Both the position numbers and the translations under genes were made by a program. Of a stretch of 64,000 nt of DNA, positions 55,343 through 63,814 are shown piece after piece. The notes beneath the pieces are model-generated. The model searched no databases, was not told the origin of the DNA, and saw nothing but the letters and a program-made list of their open reading frames with translations. Numbering within the stretch: the first letter of the stretch is position 1; each line of letters opens with the position of its first letter. Origin of the DNA: Chryseobacterium aahli (lineage in GTDB: Bacteria > Bacteroidota > Bacteroidia > Flavobacteriales > Weeksellaceae); assembly GCF_022699665.1 (NCBI RefSeq), contig NZ_JALDNB010000001.1, positions 186,001-250,000 on the forward strand. The letters are read 5' to 3'.

Positions 55343-55654
55343 CTATCCCGTAATTTTCAAAGATTGTATCAACCCATCACGAAACTCAAAATGATATTTC
55401 AAAACGAGAGGGCTTCCGGGAAATGTTCCTGAGATCTCTGCTGATAGGATGTTTTCGCTATAGTCTAATGACTTCATAGTGGCTTTGTATTCTTTATTGG
55501 CTTTATCAATCCAGTTTTCAATTTCAGCTTTTCCAATGTGGGTTTTGCCTTCATCAAATACCTTCGCATTTTCAGTAAAACAATTTGCGTAAGCTGCACT
55601 GTCAAATTCGTTTTGTGCTTTCACTAATTCTGAGATAATGTTGGGTAAATTCAT
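55343..55654 (-). CDS. NTF2-like/SnoaL family protein
   Basis: A 103-residue protein of the SnoaL/NTF2-like fold: an opening helix ISELVKAQNEFDSAAYANCF, TENAKVFDEGKTHIGKAEIENW, then paired strands ending VLKYHFEFRDGLIQSLKI. These small cone-shaped proteins bind or isomerise hydrophobic ligands. The catalytic type is not readable here. It stands alone between an AT-rich gap and the SDR gene. Complete length for the single-domain form. Confidence 0.8.
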   Translation of the reverse strand: MNLPNIISELVKAQNEFDSAAYANCFTENAKVFDEGKTHIGKAEIENWIDKANKEYKATMKSLDYSENILSAEISGTFPGSPLVLKYHFEFRDGLIQSLKITG

Positions 55655-56070
55655 TTTGTTTGTTTTAAATTGTTGTTTTTTATTTTTAACGCAAGGATAG
55701 ACAAGGTTTTTTGATCTGTTTTGTGTTTTTAAGATAGACCAGGGCGTAAACTTATTGAAGAAATACGATGATTTATCAATTTATTATTGTGATTGATATT
55801 TTAAAAGTCTGTTTAGAAAAATTCATCAAAATTAATTTCCCCATCCCTAAAGGGTGTAGTTTTGATGAATTTTACAGAAATTTTCCACCATTTAGGGTTC
55901 GGGAAAGAAAATTTATTTTCTATTGTAAGGGTAGACACAGCTTCTAATTAGTGAGTAGTCTTTTAATCACGGATTCTCGATACATTTTTCTTCGAAAAAC
56001 ACTCGAATTGACGAAGGTTTCAAATGTTGTAATTTTCAACCATCAACCATCAACCATCAACCATCAACCA
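55655..56070. other. Intergenic region with hairpin, half repeat element and (CAACCAT)5
   Basis: No gene is seen. Visible structures are an inverted repeat of 14-base arms, AAAATTCATCAAAA (55818-55831) and its complement (55860-55873); a half copy of the long TTCGAGT element at 55973-56013; and five tandem copies of CAACCAT at 56037-56071, which run directly into the stop codon of the SDR gene. Confidence 0.6.
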
Positions 56071-56865
56071 TCAAACGGTTGGCACGGTTCCGCCGTCGAT
56101 TACAAATTCAGTTCCGGTTAAATAGCTGGCTCTTGGTGAAACAAGAAAACCTACCAGTTCGGCAACTTCTTCAGGTTTTGCGGGTCTTCCGAAAGGAATT
56201 CCGCCAAGGGCAGTCATGACGCTTTGGGTGGCTTCTTCGATCGTGGAGTTGCTGCTTTCAGCGATGCGTTCCATCATTCTTTCGGATGCGGAGGTCAGAA
56301 TCCATCCGGGTGAAACAGTTAAGACACGGACGCCTTTTGGAGCAACTTCGTTGGATAGGCTTTTGCTGTAATTGAGCAAACCTGCTTTGGCGGCGGCGTA
56401 GGGAAGTGTGCTGTCGTATAATGGTAATCTTGCCTGAATGGAGGAGACGTGAATGATCACACCTGTTTTCCTTTCAATCATTTGTGGGAGAAAGCCACGG
56501 TCTAAACGGACTGGTGACATGAGGTTAGTTTGAAATGATTTTAGCCAGTCATCATCTGTGAGTACAGAAAATCCGCCGCCTTTGGTTTCCGAACCACCGA
56601 GGTTGTTGACGAGAATATCGAGCTTCCCGAATTGTTGAAGGACTTCATCAACTACTTTCTGAGTTCCCTGAGCGGTGCTGAGGTCTGCGGAGATAAAATG
56701 AAGGTTTGATTTTTCTTTTTCGGGTCGATTTCTTGCGGTGATGATGACGGTTGCTCCTGCGTTAAGCAGTCTTTCTGCGATGGCCTTTCCGGCTCCTTTT
56801 GTGCCGCCAGTGACAAGAGCCATTTTGCCTTTCAGTTCGTTGTTGAAATTAAATTGGTTTTCCAT
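56071..56865 (-). CDS. SDR family oxidoreductase
   Basis: A 264-residue short-chain dehydrogenase/reductase from the ATG at 56865 (MENQFNFNNELKGKMALVTGG). Cofactor loop TGGTKGAGKAIAERLL, the NNLGGSE block, catalytic Ser/Tyr/Lys in VSSIQARLPLYDSTLPYAAAK and the C-terminal SYLTGTEFVIDGG are all present. The Asn-Asn-Leu-Gly motif and the R after the first helix hint at NADP use. It is divergent from an HxlR regulator gene with a 125-base gap that probably contains its operator. Substrate unknown. The upstream in-frame start at 56886 is not needed. Confidence 0.9.
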   Translation of the reverse strand: MENQFNFNNELKGKMALVTGGTKGAGKAIAERLLNAGATVIITARNRPEKEKSNLHFISADLSTAQGTQKVVDEVLQQFGKLDILVNNLGGSETKGGGFSVLTDDDWLKSFQTNLMSPVRLDRGFLPQMIERKTGVIIHVSSIQARLPLYDSTLPYAAAKAGLLNYSKSLSNEVAPKGVRVLTVSPGWILTSASERMMERIAESSNSTIEEATQSVMTALGGIPFGRPAKPEEVAELVGFLVSPRASYLTGTEFVIDGGTVPTV

Positions 56866-56933
56866 TTTGTTAATTCTTTGGTACAAATTTCTGAAGTATC
56901 ACCCAATCAGGCAATAACGGAAAATCGAATGGC

Positions 56934-56956
56934 ATAGGGATAATTTTTCCCCCTAT
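56934..56956. promoter_or_regulatory. Candidate operator, ATAGGG-N11-CCCTAT
   Basis: A short inverted repeat with 11 bases between arms lies in the divergent gap between the SDR and HxlR genes, a likely place for HxlR binding. No experimental support. Confidence 0.35.
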
Positions 56957-56990
56957 TGTACATTTTCGAACATTGGGCTAATTTTACAGT

Positions 56991-57359
56991 ATGCATGAGA
57001 GAAAAATTCCCCTGAACTTAAACTGCGGTCTCGACCTGATTGGCGAGGTGCTTTACGGTAAATGGAAAATCCGTTTGCTATGGTTTATCAATGAAGGTCA
57101 TCTGCGCCCCAGCGAACTGCAGCGTAAAATTCCCGATGCCTCAAGGCGTGTTTTGAATATTCAGCTGAAAGAACTTGAGGAACATGAGCTGGTTTCGAAG
57201 AAGATTTATGCACAGGTTCCGCCGAAAGTAGAATATTTTCTTACTGATTTTGGTAAAACGCTGATTCCAGTAATTTCTGTGCTGGGAAATTGGGGAGATC
57301 AAAATGAGGAGAGATTGCGGGAGGTGATTTTGGGGAGAATGGGGAAGGGGAGTGAGTAA
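56991..57359 (+). CDS. HxlR-type winged-helix regulator
   Basis: A 122-residue HxlR family regulator: LNCGLDLIGEVLYGKWKIRL starts the winged helix, RPSELQRKIPDASRRVLNIQ is the recognition region, and the wing has the typical ELVSKKIYAQVPPKVEYFLT. Many HxlR proteins sense quinones, aldehydes or oxidants, often through an N-terminal Cys, here in NLNCGLDL (Cys12). It is divergent from the SDR gene, which is the obvious target. The pair would then be a reductive detoxification module. Length normal. Confidence 0.92.
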   Translation: MHERKIPLNLNCGLDLIGEVLYGKWKIRLLWFINEGHLRPSELQRKIPDASRRVLNIQLKELEEHELVSKKIYAQVPPKVEYFLTDFGKTLIPVISVLGNWGDQNEERLREVILGRMGKGSE

Positions 57360-57384
57360 GAGCTTGCAAGCTTGTATTGGCTTA

Positions 57385-57846
57385 TTATTTTCTCTGTTTT
57401 AAATAGTTTAACAGATCAATAATATGCTGCTGGGTGTGACCAGAAAAAATAAATTGAAAATACCAAAGTCCGTCATCAAGGCTATTGTTTTCTATTCTCC
57501 ATTTTATTTGTAATAGATCAAGGATAATATCTGATAGATCGTCTATTGCATCACCGATTGCAATGTTATCTTCTTTATCAGTAATCATTAAATCAAGAGC
57601 AATATTGTAAAAACCAAAGTCTGGAAAATTACTTTCAATATTCTTTCTTATATCAGCATATTTGTGTCCATTGTATTCGAAATAATCAGTATTGTCATGT
57701 TCATAGTTAATGTTAAAGTATAAACTGTAAATAGTTATCAGAGATTTTTCCAAAGATAGATCTCTTTCATTTTTATTAATTGTTAAATCTGGCTCTAGTC
57801 CAAATTTTACGATTTGGTCTATCGTATGAATCAGTTTTGTTATCAT
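57385..57846 (-). CDS. DUF5063-like hypothetical protein
   Basis: A 153-residue mostly helical protein: HTIDQIVKFGLEPDLTINKN, EYNGHKYADIRKNIESNFPD, then FGFYNIALDLMITDKEDNIA and GDAIDDLSDIILDLLQIKWR. The order YxxIR, FPDFGFYxxAL and GDAIDDLxDI resembles DUF5063 proteins, whose function is unknown. No signal or membrane segment. It follows 57876-58433 on the same strand after 29 bases and may share a transcript with it. Family assignment is a moderately confident recollection. Confidence 0.6.
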   Translation of the reverse strand: MITKLIHTIDQIVKFGLEPDLTINKNERDLSLEKSLITIYSLYFNINYEHDNTDYFEYNGHKYADIRKNIESNFPDFGFYNIALDLMITDKEDNIAIGDAIDDLSDIILDLLQIKWRIENNSLDDGLWYFQFIFSGHTQQHIIDLLNYLKQRK

Positions 57847-57875
57847 TATTATTTCTTCTGATTTAGAATTTTTAA

Positions 57876-58433
57876 CTAAATATCAATTCCATTTAATTTA
57901 AAAAATGCTTCGTCATGAAATATTTTTACACCTAAATCTGAATCAAGATTAACTGAAAAATAGGCATTCTTTTCATCGTCTTTAATGAAGAGTATATTAT
58001 CAGTTAAAGTAACATGAAGTTTTCTACACAGATATAACTCAGTAGCTTTCAGATCTTTTGTATTCAAACTGTAAAGTCTCTGATAATGTTTATCCTGATA
58101 TGCAACAATAAGTATGTTTTTGTAAAATTTTAAATATTTACAGCCGAGAGACATTCCCATATTATTAAGTGGTGGTTGCCATGACACGAGAAAATTATCT
58201 TGTGTGAACATTACCAGATCTTTGCCTACACTGTTAAATTTCCACCAAGCAAGATTATCTAAATATCTGTCACAAAAATTTATGATAATTTCGTTTTCTG
58301 TTCCGAAATTATCTTTCCACTCAATTTTATCTGAAGTAATTTCTGCATCAATATTCTGGTGAAATAATTCATCGTCAATTAAATTTAGTATTTCATTCAT
58401 TTCAATTAAACTTATTTTGGATAGTGAAAACAT
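57876..58433 (-). CDS. Hypothetical protein of 185 residues
   Basis: A soluble 185-residue protein with no recognised family. The N-terminal 20 residues form a helix, followed by beta-rich segments: WKDNFGTENEIIINFCDRYL, WWKFNSVGKDLVMFTQDNFL and VSWQPPLNNMGMSLGCKYLK, then LYSLNTKDLKATELYL. The repeated xLxFxxNxxxV-like strands suggest a small beta-propeller-like or WD-like fold. It precedes the DUF5063-like gene on the same strand by 29 bases. Low-GC accessory character. Confidence 0.6.
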   Translation of the reverse strand: MFSLSKISLIEMNEILNLIDDELFHQNIDAEITSDKIEWKDNFGTENEIIINFCDRYLDNLAWWKFNSVGKDLVMFTQDNFLVSWQPPLNNMGMSLGCKYLKFYKNILIVAYQDKHYQRLYSLNTKDLKATELYLCRKLHVTLTDNILFIKDDEKNAYFSVNLDSDLGVKIFHDEAFFKLNGIDI

Positions 58434-58467
58434 TATAATGTTTACAATAAATTAAAAAATCACTCTT

Positions 58468-59199
58468 TTATTTCCCTTCATCCCAATAATAAGAATCCGG
58501 ATAAATTCTCGCTCCAAAAACCGCAGTTCCTACTCTCACAATTGTTGCTCCTTCTTCAATCGCAGTTTCTAGATCACCACTCATTCCCATGGAAAGCTCT
58601 TTCATTTCTACATTCGGAATATTTTGTTGGATGATTTCCTGCTGTAAATTTTTCAGGATTTTAAAACATGGTCTTACTTTTTCAGTTTCTGCACTGAAGA
58701 GTCCGATCGTCATCAGACCCTTGATTTTTAAACTATGAAATTTAGAAACTTTTTCAACCAGATCAATGGCAGAATCAGGATGAATCCCGAATTTACTTTC
58801 TTCATCAGAGGTATTTACCTGTATTAAAACATTCATCGTTTTTCCTTCCGCCGAAAGCTTTTGATGAAGTTTCATGGCGAGTTCAAAGCGGTCGAGAGAT
58901 TGCAGACAACTTACGTCACACTTTAAAATATCTTTAATTTTATTGGTTTGAAGATGCCCTATAAAGTGATTTTCATGCGGAATATTTCTTAAATCTTCAT
59001 GCTTTTCTTTCAGTTCCTGGACTTTATTTTCGGCAATTAATGTCTGCCCGTTTTCTAAAGCTATTTTTATTCTTTCTGCCGAAACAGTTTTGGTTGCCAG
59101 TGACAATTTCACTTCATCAACGTTTCGACCAGCTTTTTCACAGGCGTTTTTTATTCTGTTGTTGATGATTTCTAAGTTGTGTAGAATATCTTCTTTCAT
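58468..59199 (-). CDS. YggS/PLPBP family pyridoxal-phosphate homeostasis protein
   Basis: A 243-residue protein of the YggS/PROSC family. The PLP lysine is Lys37 in LSLATKTVSAERI. FIGHLQTNK and NTSDEESKFGI are present, and the end block MGMSGDLETAIEEGATIVRV is conserved. It binds PLP without a known enzymatic reaction and balances vitamin B6 and amino-acid pools. The gene lies 1 base after the AAA ATPase gene, so both form one operon. Complete. Confidence 0.93.
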   Translation of the reverse strand: MKEDILHNLEIINNRIKNACEKAGRNVDEVKLSLATKTVSAERIKIALENGQTLIAENKVQELKEKHEDLRNIPHENHFIGHLQTNKIKDILKCDVSCLQSLDRFELAMKLHQKLSAEGKTMNVLIQVNTSDEESKFGIHPDSAIDLVEKVSKFHSLKIKGLMTIGLFSAETEKVRPCFKILKNLQQEIIQQNIPNVEMKELSMGMSGDLETAIEEGATIVRVGTAVFGARIYPDSYYWDEGK

Positions 59200-59200
59200 T

Positions 59201-59914
59201 TTAGACTTTGTGTTTAGCTTCCAATTTGTTAATCAATGCTGATTTGATTAAGGTAAAAGTATAATCCTTAGCTTCAGCAAATGAAATTTCATATCTCCTA
59301 TCAATATTACTTAAATCTTCCGGAAATTTTGCGAGAAGACTGTCGTAAAAAGAATCCAGAAATTCTTGTGAAGGCATTTCGTATTTTATCTTCAGTTGAA
59401 AACGTCTGATAATAGCGGTATCAATGATTTCAGCGTGATTGGTGGCGCAAAGTAATAATGCATTTTCGGGATAATAATCAATCAGCTGAATTAAAGTATT
59501 CACCAATCTTCTCATTTCACCCACATCTTTATCATCACTTCCCCTCGCTTTCCCGATCTGGTCGAGCTCATCAAGGAAGAGAACGGAGCGTTCTCTTGCA
59601 GCTTTATCGAAAATCATTTTGATGTTTTGTGAAGTTTCACCGATTCTTGAAGAGACGATATTACTAAGGTTGAGGATGATGATATTTTTGCCCAAAGCAT
59701 TTGCAATCGCCTTTGCAGTCATGGTTTTTCCGCAGCCTGAACTGCCTTCGAGAAGAATTTTATTGTTAACGGGAAGTCCGTATTCCTGCAATTCTTTAGC
59801 GTAGGTTTGTTCTTTGATGAGCTGTACAAACTGCTCTTTATTTTTAGGTTCAAGGAAAACATCATTGAGCGTTACTTCTTCTTTGTCTTGAATAATAAGA
59901 TTGTACAGATTCAT
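59201..59914 (-). CDS. AAA-family ATPase, single domain
   Basis: A 237-residue AAA ATPase. Walker A is GSSGCGKTMTAKA near 58-65, Walker B SVLFLDELDQIG near 109-120, sensor 1 CATN, and the Arg finger in IIRRFQLKIKYEMP. The arrangement fits FtsH/Cdc48/spastin-like AAA proteins without a protease or other fused domain. It may remodel a protein complex, but the partner is not visible. It is immediately upstream of the yggS-like gene and shares its transcript. Confidence 0.9.
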   Translation of the reverse strand: MNLYNLIIQDKEEVTLNDVFLEPKNKEQFVQLIKEQTYAKELQEYGLPVNNKILLEGSSGCGKTMTAKAIANALGKNIIILNLSNIVSSRIGETSQNIKMIFDKAARERSVLFLDELDQIGKARGSDDKDVGEMRRLVNTLIQLIDYYPENALLLCATNHAEIIDTAIIRRFQLKIKYEMPSQEFLDSFYDSLLAKFPEDLSNIDRRYEISFAEAKDYTFTLIKSALINKLEAKHKV

Positions 59915-59995
59915 ATTTTGCTTTGTTTAAACTTTTGTTGTGACAAAGATAATTCTTTAGAATATTTTGGTTGATAGGTGTTTTTTTTAAATATT

Positions 59996-60116
59996 GTCAC
60001 TTCGAGTAGATTTTGAAAAAATCGTATCGAGAATTTTTCGATTTTATGATTGTAATTCTTTCACTGGTTCTTAATAGATTTTTCATTATTTTATAATGAA
60101 AAACACTCAAACTGAC
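59996..60116. repeat. Single copy of the long TTCGAGT inverted-repeat element
   Basis: Begins GTCACTTCGAGT and ends ACTCAAACTGAC, diverged from the 697-1423 array copies but of the same length (121 bases) and with the inner GTATCGAGAA block. Its right 26 bases form the end of the MepB coding sequence. Confidence 0.75.
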
Positions 60117-60591
60117 GGAGTTTTCCAAGAAAATCATTATCCGAAAAATTAAAGAAAAAATCCTTTTGCCAATCCTGAGTTTTAGTGGCTTGTTTGTTTT
60201 CGGGAGCATTCCAAGTTGGATAAACTCTGAAACCTCGCTTTCCATCTTTAGAAAGGGTAGTGAGAATGTTTTTTTGAATAAGAATTTCCTTTGAGAAGAA
60301 GAAGAATCCGGATTGGTCATCATTATCACAGAAGATAATGTAAAAATCAAAAGGATCTTCGGAAGTGAATGGTTCGGTTTGTTTGCTTTCAGGATTTCTT
60401 TTCCATAAAGTCACAAATTGTCCGATTTTCTTAGGAGTGATTTTAGCCTTTCTGAATTTAATGCTGAATTGATTTAATTGGAAACTGTGACCAAAATATT
60501 CTTCACATTCAGAATCTGGCTGGAGATGAGAAATGATTAAGTTGAGCTTAGAAAAAACTGAATTTTGAAGTTGCTCGAGTTCTGTAATCAT
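60091..60591 (-). CDS. MepB family protein
   Basis: A 166-residue MepB-like protein: SIKFRKAKITPKKIGQFVTL, followed by WKRN and DPFDFYIIFCDNDDQSGFFF, and ending WQKDFFFNFSDNDFLGKL plus RQFECFSL. MepB proteins of unknown function are linked to the MepA multidrug exporter operon in Gram-positive bacteria and are found alone elsewhere. The last eight codons and the TAA come from the inverted-repeat element at 59996-60116, so the C-terminus appears element-derived. A hairpin lies just upstream of its start (60611-60640). Confidence 0.82.
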   Translation of the reverse strand: MITELEQLQNSVFSKLNLIISHLQPDSECEEYFGHSFQLNQFSIKFRKAKITPKKIGQFVTLWKRNPESKQTEPFTSEDPFDFYIIFCDNDDQSGFFFFSKEILIQKNILTTLSKDGKRGFRVYPTWNAPENKQATKTQDWQKDFFFNFSDNDFLGKLRQFECFSL

Positions 60592-61130
60592 TTTGTTATG
60601 TTTTTTTGCGCTGCTTTACTCCGGTTGAGTAAAACAGCGGGCAGTCATTGAGACTGCAAACATAAATAATACTAACTAATAAATTTGCTTTATAAGCTAC
60701 TATTTTTTAGTTAATAATTATTGATTTTCTTTCTTTACAGTTGCGATGTAAGATGAAACTAATACTGCACATGTTGTTAATCCGATAATTGCGATCATAA
60801 TTTTTGAATTTTTATTTATTTAAATATTTATTGCGAATTCTATAATGCAATATTACAGCTTTCGATTTGAATGTCAAATAAAAATATTATGATGTATATC
60901 AGTGTTTTATGTATGTTTAAATGCGTTTTTGGATGATTTTGCTATTGTTGTTTTGGATGGTTCTAGTGTGATATATTATGTATTTTAATTATTTAATTCG
61001 TAAAAAAATGTGAATATGTTAATGTTTATGTATTTGTTGTTTTCAGGTTGACAATATCAAGGAAATGAAATGTAAAGCATATTAAATGTTTGAAACATTA
61101 AAAGCACCAATTTTTTAACATCAATTTTCA
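60592..61130. other. Intergenic region upstream of MepB
   Basis: About 540 bases holding a 12-base imperfect hairpin (GCTGCTTTACTC with GAGTAAAACAGC, 60613-60641), a second small hairpin (GCAGTC with GACTGC, 60641-60658), one possible 26-residue ORF (60718-60798) and otherwise AT-rich DNA. The hairpin has a T run in front and no T run behind in either transcription direction, so it is not a terminator; it could be an operator for the MepB gene. Confidence 0.45.
60718..60798 (-). CDS. Possible 26-residue membrane peptide
   Basis: ATG frame reading MIAIIGLTTCAVLVSSYIAT followed by VKKENQ: a short hydrophobic helix with a basic tail, like known small membrane peptides. It lies alone in a gap without supporting conservation. 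It may be a real small protein or chance. Confidence 0.3.
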   Translation of the reverse strand: MIAIIGLTTCAVLVSSYIATVKKENQ

Positions 61131-62111
61131 CTACTTAACTCTTGGTTTTCCAAATGGGTTGTAAGAAATTCCCACATTGAAATAGAAAGACGGTTTGGCA
61201 TTGGCATCAAAAATAAAATCTCTCGGAGATTCATTCTTTTCAAAAATTCTTGATGATGGCGTGGCTCGGATTCCTGTTTTTAAAGTTCCGATAAAGTTTC
61301 CTCCTAAATTGTGTTCATAGATCGCTCCGGAATTGATTTCCAATTGTCTGAATTCATAAGTTTTCCCTGATTGATAAAGGTAAAACGAAGTATTATCCAT
61401 CTCAGTTCCAAAAGAAATTCTGCCGTTTGAAAAAATGTCTTTTCTCACTAAAATTTTCTTAGGCAAGATAATATCCGCAACCCAACCGTTGTCAAATTTA
61501 TGTTCGTAGGTGAAAATCGGAAGTGCTGGAATTGGAGTGCTTGGATCAACAAAAATTGCAACTCCCAAAGTCATTTTAGTTTTTGCATTGGCTTTTAAAA
61601 CCAAACTTCCGGTCACCATTCCTCTGATTCTTTCAAAATGCTGATCGCTTCCGTCAATCGATGCAGTGGCAGAAAAAATGGCGATTTTATTAAATAATTT
61701 GGTGAAATGCGTCACATTTACGGCTTCAGAATGATAATGGAAATTTCCTTTGCTGACATTTTCCTCAGAAAACAAATTGATATTATTTTCTGCATTGATG
61801 GACGTAAATCGATAATTTAATGATGCACTCAACAGCCATTTTCTGTTTTTAATAAAATAAACATTGGCATTTGCTTTTACCTGCTGAAAAGATTTGAATT
61901 TGTTTTCGGGCAAATCATTTCCATAGAGTTCAGGAGAAAATTTGTAAGGCGTAACTTGTGTAAATTCAATATTTAAATCTCTCGCTTGCGGAAATTTATC
62001 GGTTACAAAAGCAATTACTTTATTAGGGATACTGTCTTTTTTCTGAGCCGAAACCATCGTTGCAGCAGGAATAAGAGCGAAAGTGATTAGATTTTTTTTT
62101 AAGGTTGTCAT
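61131..62111 (-). CDS. DUF6268-type outer-membrane beta-barrel protein
   Basis: A 326-residue protein with a signal peptide (1-22, ends MVSAQ) and many alternating aromatic/polar strands ending with NVGISYNPF, the C-terminal pattern of outer-membrane barrels. The body matches DUF6268-type barrels (NIEFTQVTPYKFSP, RKWLLSASLNYRFTS, WVADIILPKKILVR). Function unknown. It follows the 62118 gene with a 6-base gap, so the two form an operon and may act on the same envelope process. Confidence 0.72.
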   Translation of the reverse strand: MTTLKKNLITFALIPAATMVSAQKKDSIPNKVIAFVTDKFPQARDLNIEFTQVTPYKFSPELYGNDLPENKFKSFQQVKANANVYFIKNRKWLLSASLNYRFTSINAENNINLFSEENVSKGNFHYHSEAVNVTHFTKLFNKIAIFSATASIDGSDQHFERIRGMVTGSLVLKANAKTKMTLGVAIFVDPSTPIPALPIFTYEHKFDNGWVADIILPKKILVRKDIFSNGRISFGTEMDNTSFYLYQSGKTYEFRQLEINSGAIYEHNLGGNFIGTLKTGIRATPSSRIFEKNESPRDFIFDANAKPSFYFNVGISYNPFGKPRVK

Positions 62112-62117
62112 AGAAAT

Positions 62118-62546
62118 TTACTTGATTGCGTTGATGGTAGATTGGAAAAAATTGAACATGAATATTCTGTCGTAAAATGTTTCTATGGCATTGAGTTGAA
62201 TGAAATTAACATACTTTTCAACTTGTGAAACACTTTCTTCTTCCACAAAAACAAACCATAGTTCTTGAATTTGGTGATGGTTTTTAAAAAGTTCAGATTC
62301 ATAAATATCTAAAGCATGAGAATGCTTCATGTCATAAAATAAAATCCCTTTTTTAACTCCGTTTTCCTCGATGATATTGATCGGATGGTGGATATAATCA
62401 ATCACTTTCAGGCTTTGATTATAAGACTCTATAAAATGATGAAGGTCGATCAACTGGATGACTTTTTCTTCCTGCTGAGAATCGGTCATAAAATAACACT
62501 CTTGTGTTATTTGCTCTGTGAGTTTCTGAAAAACGTTTAATTCCAT
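62118..62546 (-). CDS. Hypothetical protein upstream of the barrel gene
   Basis: A soluble 142-residue protein without signal peptide, rich in His, Ile and Phe: LIDLHHFIESYNQSLKVIDY, NIIEENGVKKGILFYDMKHS and LWFVFVEEESVSQVEKYVNF. The strand-helix order is alpha/beta. I do not recognise the family. It starts a two-gene unit with the DUF6268 barrel, so it may be a cytosolic regulator or partner. It is divergent from the LytS-type kinase gene (about 200 bases away), so it could also be a target of that system. Confidence 0.65.
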   Translation of the reverse strand: MELNVFQKLTEQITQECYFMTDSQQEEKVIQLIDLHHFIESYNQSLKVIDYIHHPINIIEENGVKKGILFYDMKHSHALDIYESELFKNHHQIQELWFVFVEEESVSQVEKYVNFIQLNAIETFYDRIFMFNFFQSTINAIK

Positions 62547-62746
62547 GTCTTTAATAAATTTTACAGGACAAAGGAATAGAGAAAACGCTTTGGTAATCGG
62601 TTTTTTATACCAACTGCCTTACAAATTCTACCAAATACCACATATTAAAATTTAGTATAATAAAGTGAAGGGTTCGTATAATAATAAGCGATTTAAAGCC
62701 GTTATTAGTTATTTTTGCTATTCAGTGAAAATGTAATCTTGAACAC

Positions 62747-63814
62747 ATGAAATTGTACTCTAAAGATTTAAAAAATAATTTTGTGATTGATTTTTTAGTG
62801 GAAGATCGGTTCAGATTTTTGCGGCATCTGTCTTTTATTATTTTCTTTTTTATTTTACTCTACTTTGCTCAGTTTTGGCAGTTTTATGTAGATTCGGTTC
62901 ACTATTATATATTGGGAACAGTTTACATTTCATTGTTGACGATGGCGTATATTAATATGTATGTGCTGGTTCCAAGGTTTTTCTTCCGTACTTATTACAT
63001 TCTGTATTTTGTGTTATTAATCTTAATGGGGGTTGTGGGACTGAACATTATTTCATACGTGATGAGTTTTTTTGTTGATTTTAAAGTTGATGAATACGAT
63101 GATAAGAGAGGTGGCTTGTATGAAGGTGTTTTGATGTGTATTTCCATTATTTTGGTGACCACAACAGTGAAATTGCTCCAAAAATGGATTAGAGACAGTG
63201 TAAGAATTGCTGAACTGAACAGCCTCACCTTGAATATGGAGCTCAATGAGCTTCGTAATCAGATTAATCCGCATTTTTTGTTTAATATGCTGAATAATGT
63301 GAAGGCTTTGATAAGAACCGACCCGGAAAAAGCAACTACCGTTATTATGAAATTGTCTGAATTTCTTCGATATCAACTCTATGAAAACAATGAAGAAAAA
63401 ACAATGCTGACTTCAGAAATCGATTTTTTGTCTAATTTCCTGAATCTTGAAAAAATAAGGCGAGAAAATTTTGAGGTTACTATTGAAAGCCCTAACGATA
63501 AAAGAATTTTAAATTCTACATTTATTCCACCCAACTTGTTTACCACATTTGTTGAAAACGCTGTAAAACATAGTGTTGACATCAGCGGAAAAGAATCGTA
63601 TGTGAAAGTGAATATCGAAATTAAAGATAAAAATCTTCATTTTGAATGTCGAAATTCTCAAAATTCAGACTTCCCGATTCCTGAATCCAATTACAGCGGA
63701 CTAGGATTGGCAAACATCAAAAGAAGATTGGAGCTGCTTTATCAAAACACTTTTACGCTGGATATTAATTCCACAAAAAATGAATATATTGTAAATCTAA
63801 CCATTCCTGTATGA
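62747..63814 (+). CDS. LytS/YehU-type sensor histidine kinase
   Basis: A 355-residue membrane kinase. Four predicted helices (about 25-45, 52-75, 80-105 and 125-145) form the sensor, followed by a helix and the His_kinase domain with NQINPHFLFNMLNNVKALI, where His176 is the likely phosphorylated residue. The N box FVENAVKHS and the Gly-rich YSGLGLANIKRRLELL complete an ATP-binding domain. It signals to the next gene, with which it shares an overlapping ATGA. The signal is unknown. Confidence 0.92.
   Translation: MKLYSKDLKNNFVIDFLVEDRFRFLRHLSFIIFFFILLYFAQFWQFYVDSVHYYILGTVYISLLTMAYINMYVLVPRFFFRTYYILYFVLLILMGVVGLNIISYVMSFFVDFKVDEYDDKRGGLYEGVLMCISIILVTTTVKLLQKWIRDSVRIAELNSLTLNMELNELRNQINPHFLFNMLNNVKALIRTDPEKATTVIMKLSEFLRYQLYENNEEKTMLTSEIDFLSNFLNLEKIRRENFEVTIESPNDKRILNSTFIPPNLFTTFVENAVKHSVDISGKESYVKVNIEIKDKNLHFECRNSQNSDFPIPESNYSGLGLANIKRRLELLYQNTFTLDINSTKNEYIVNLTIPV

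Noticed and set aside
60613..60641. Hairpin upstream of MepB considered as a terminator
   Set aside because: The T run lies before, not after, the stem on the plus strand, and an A run follows on the minus strand, so it does not fit a Rho-independent terminator.
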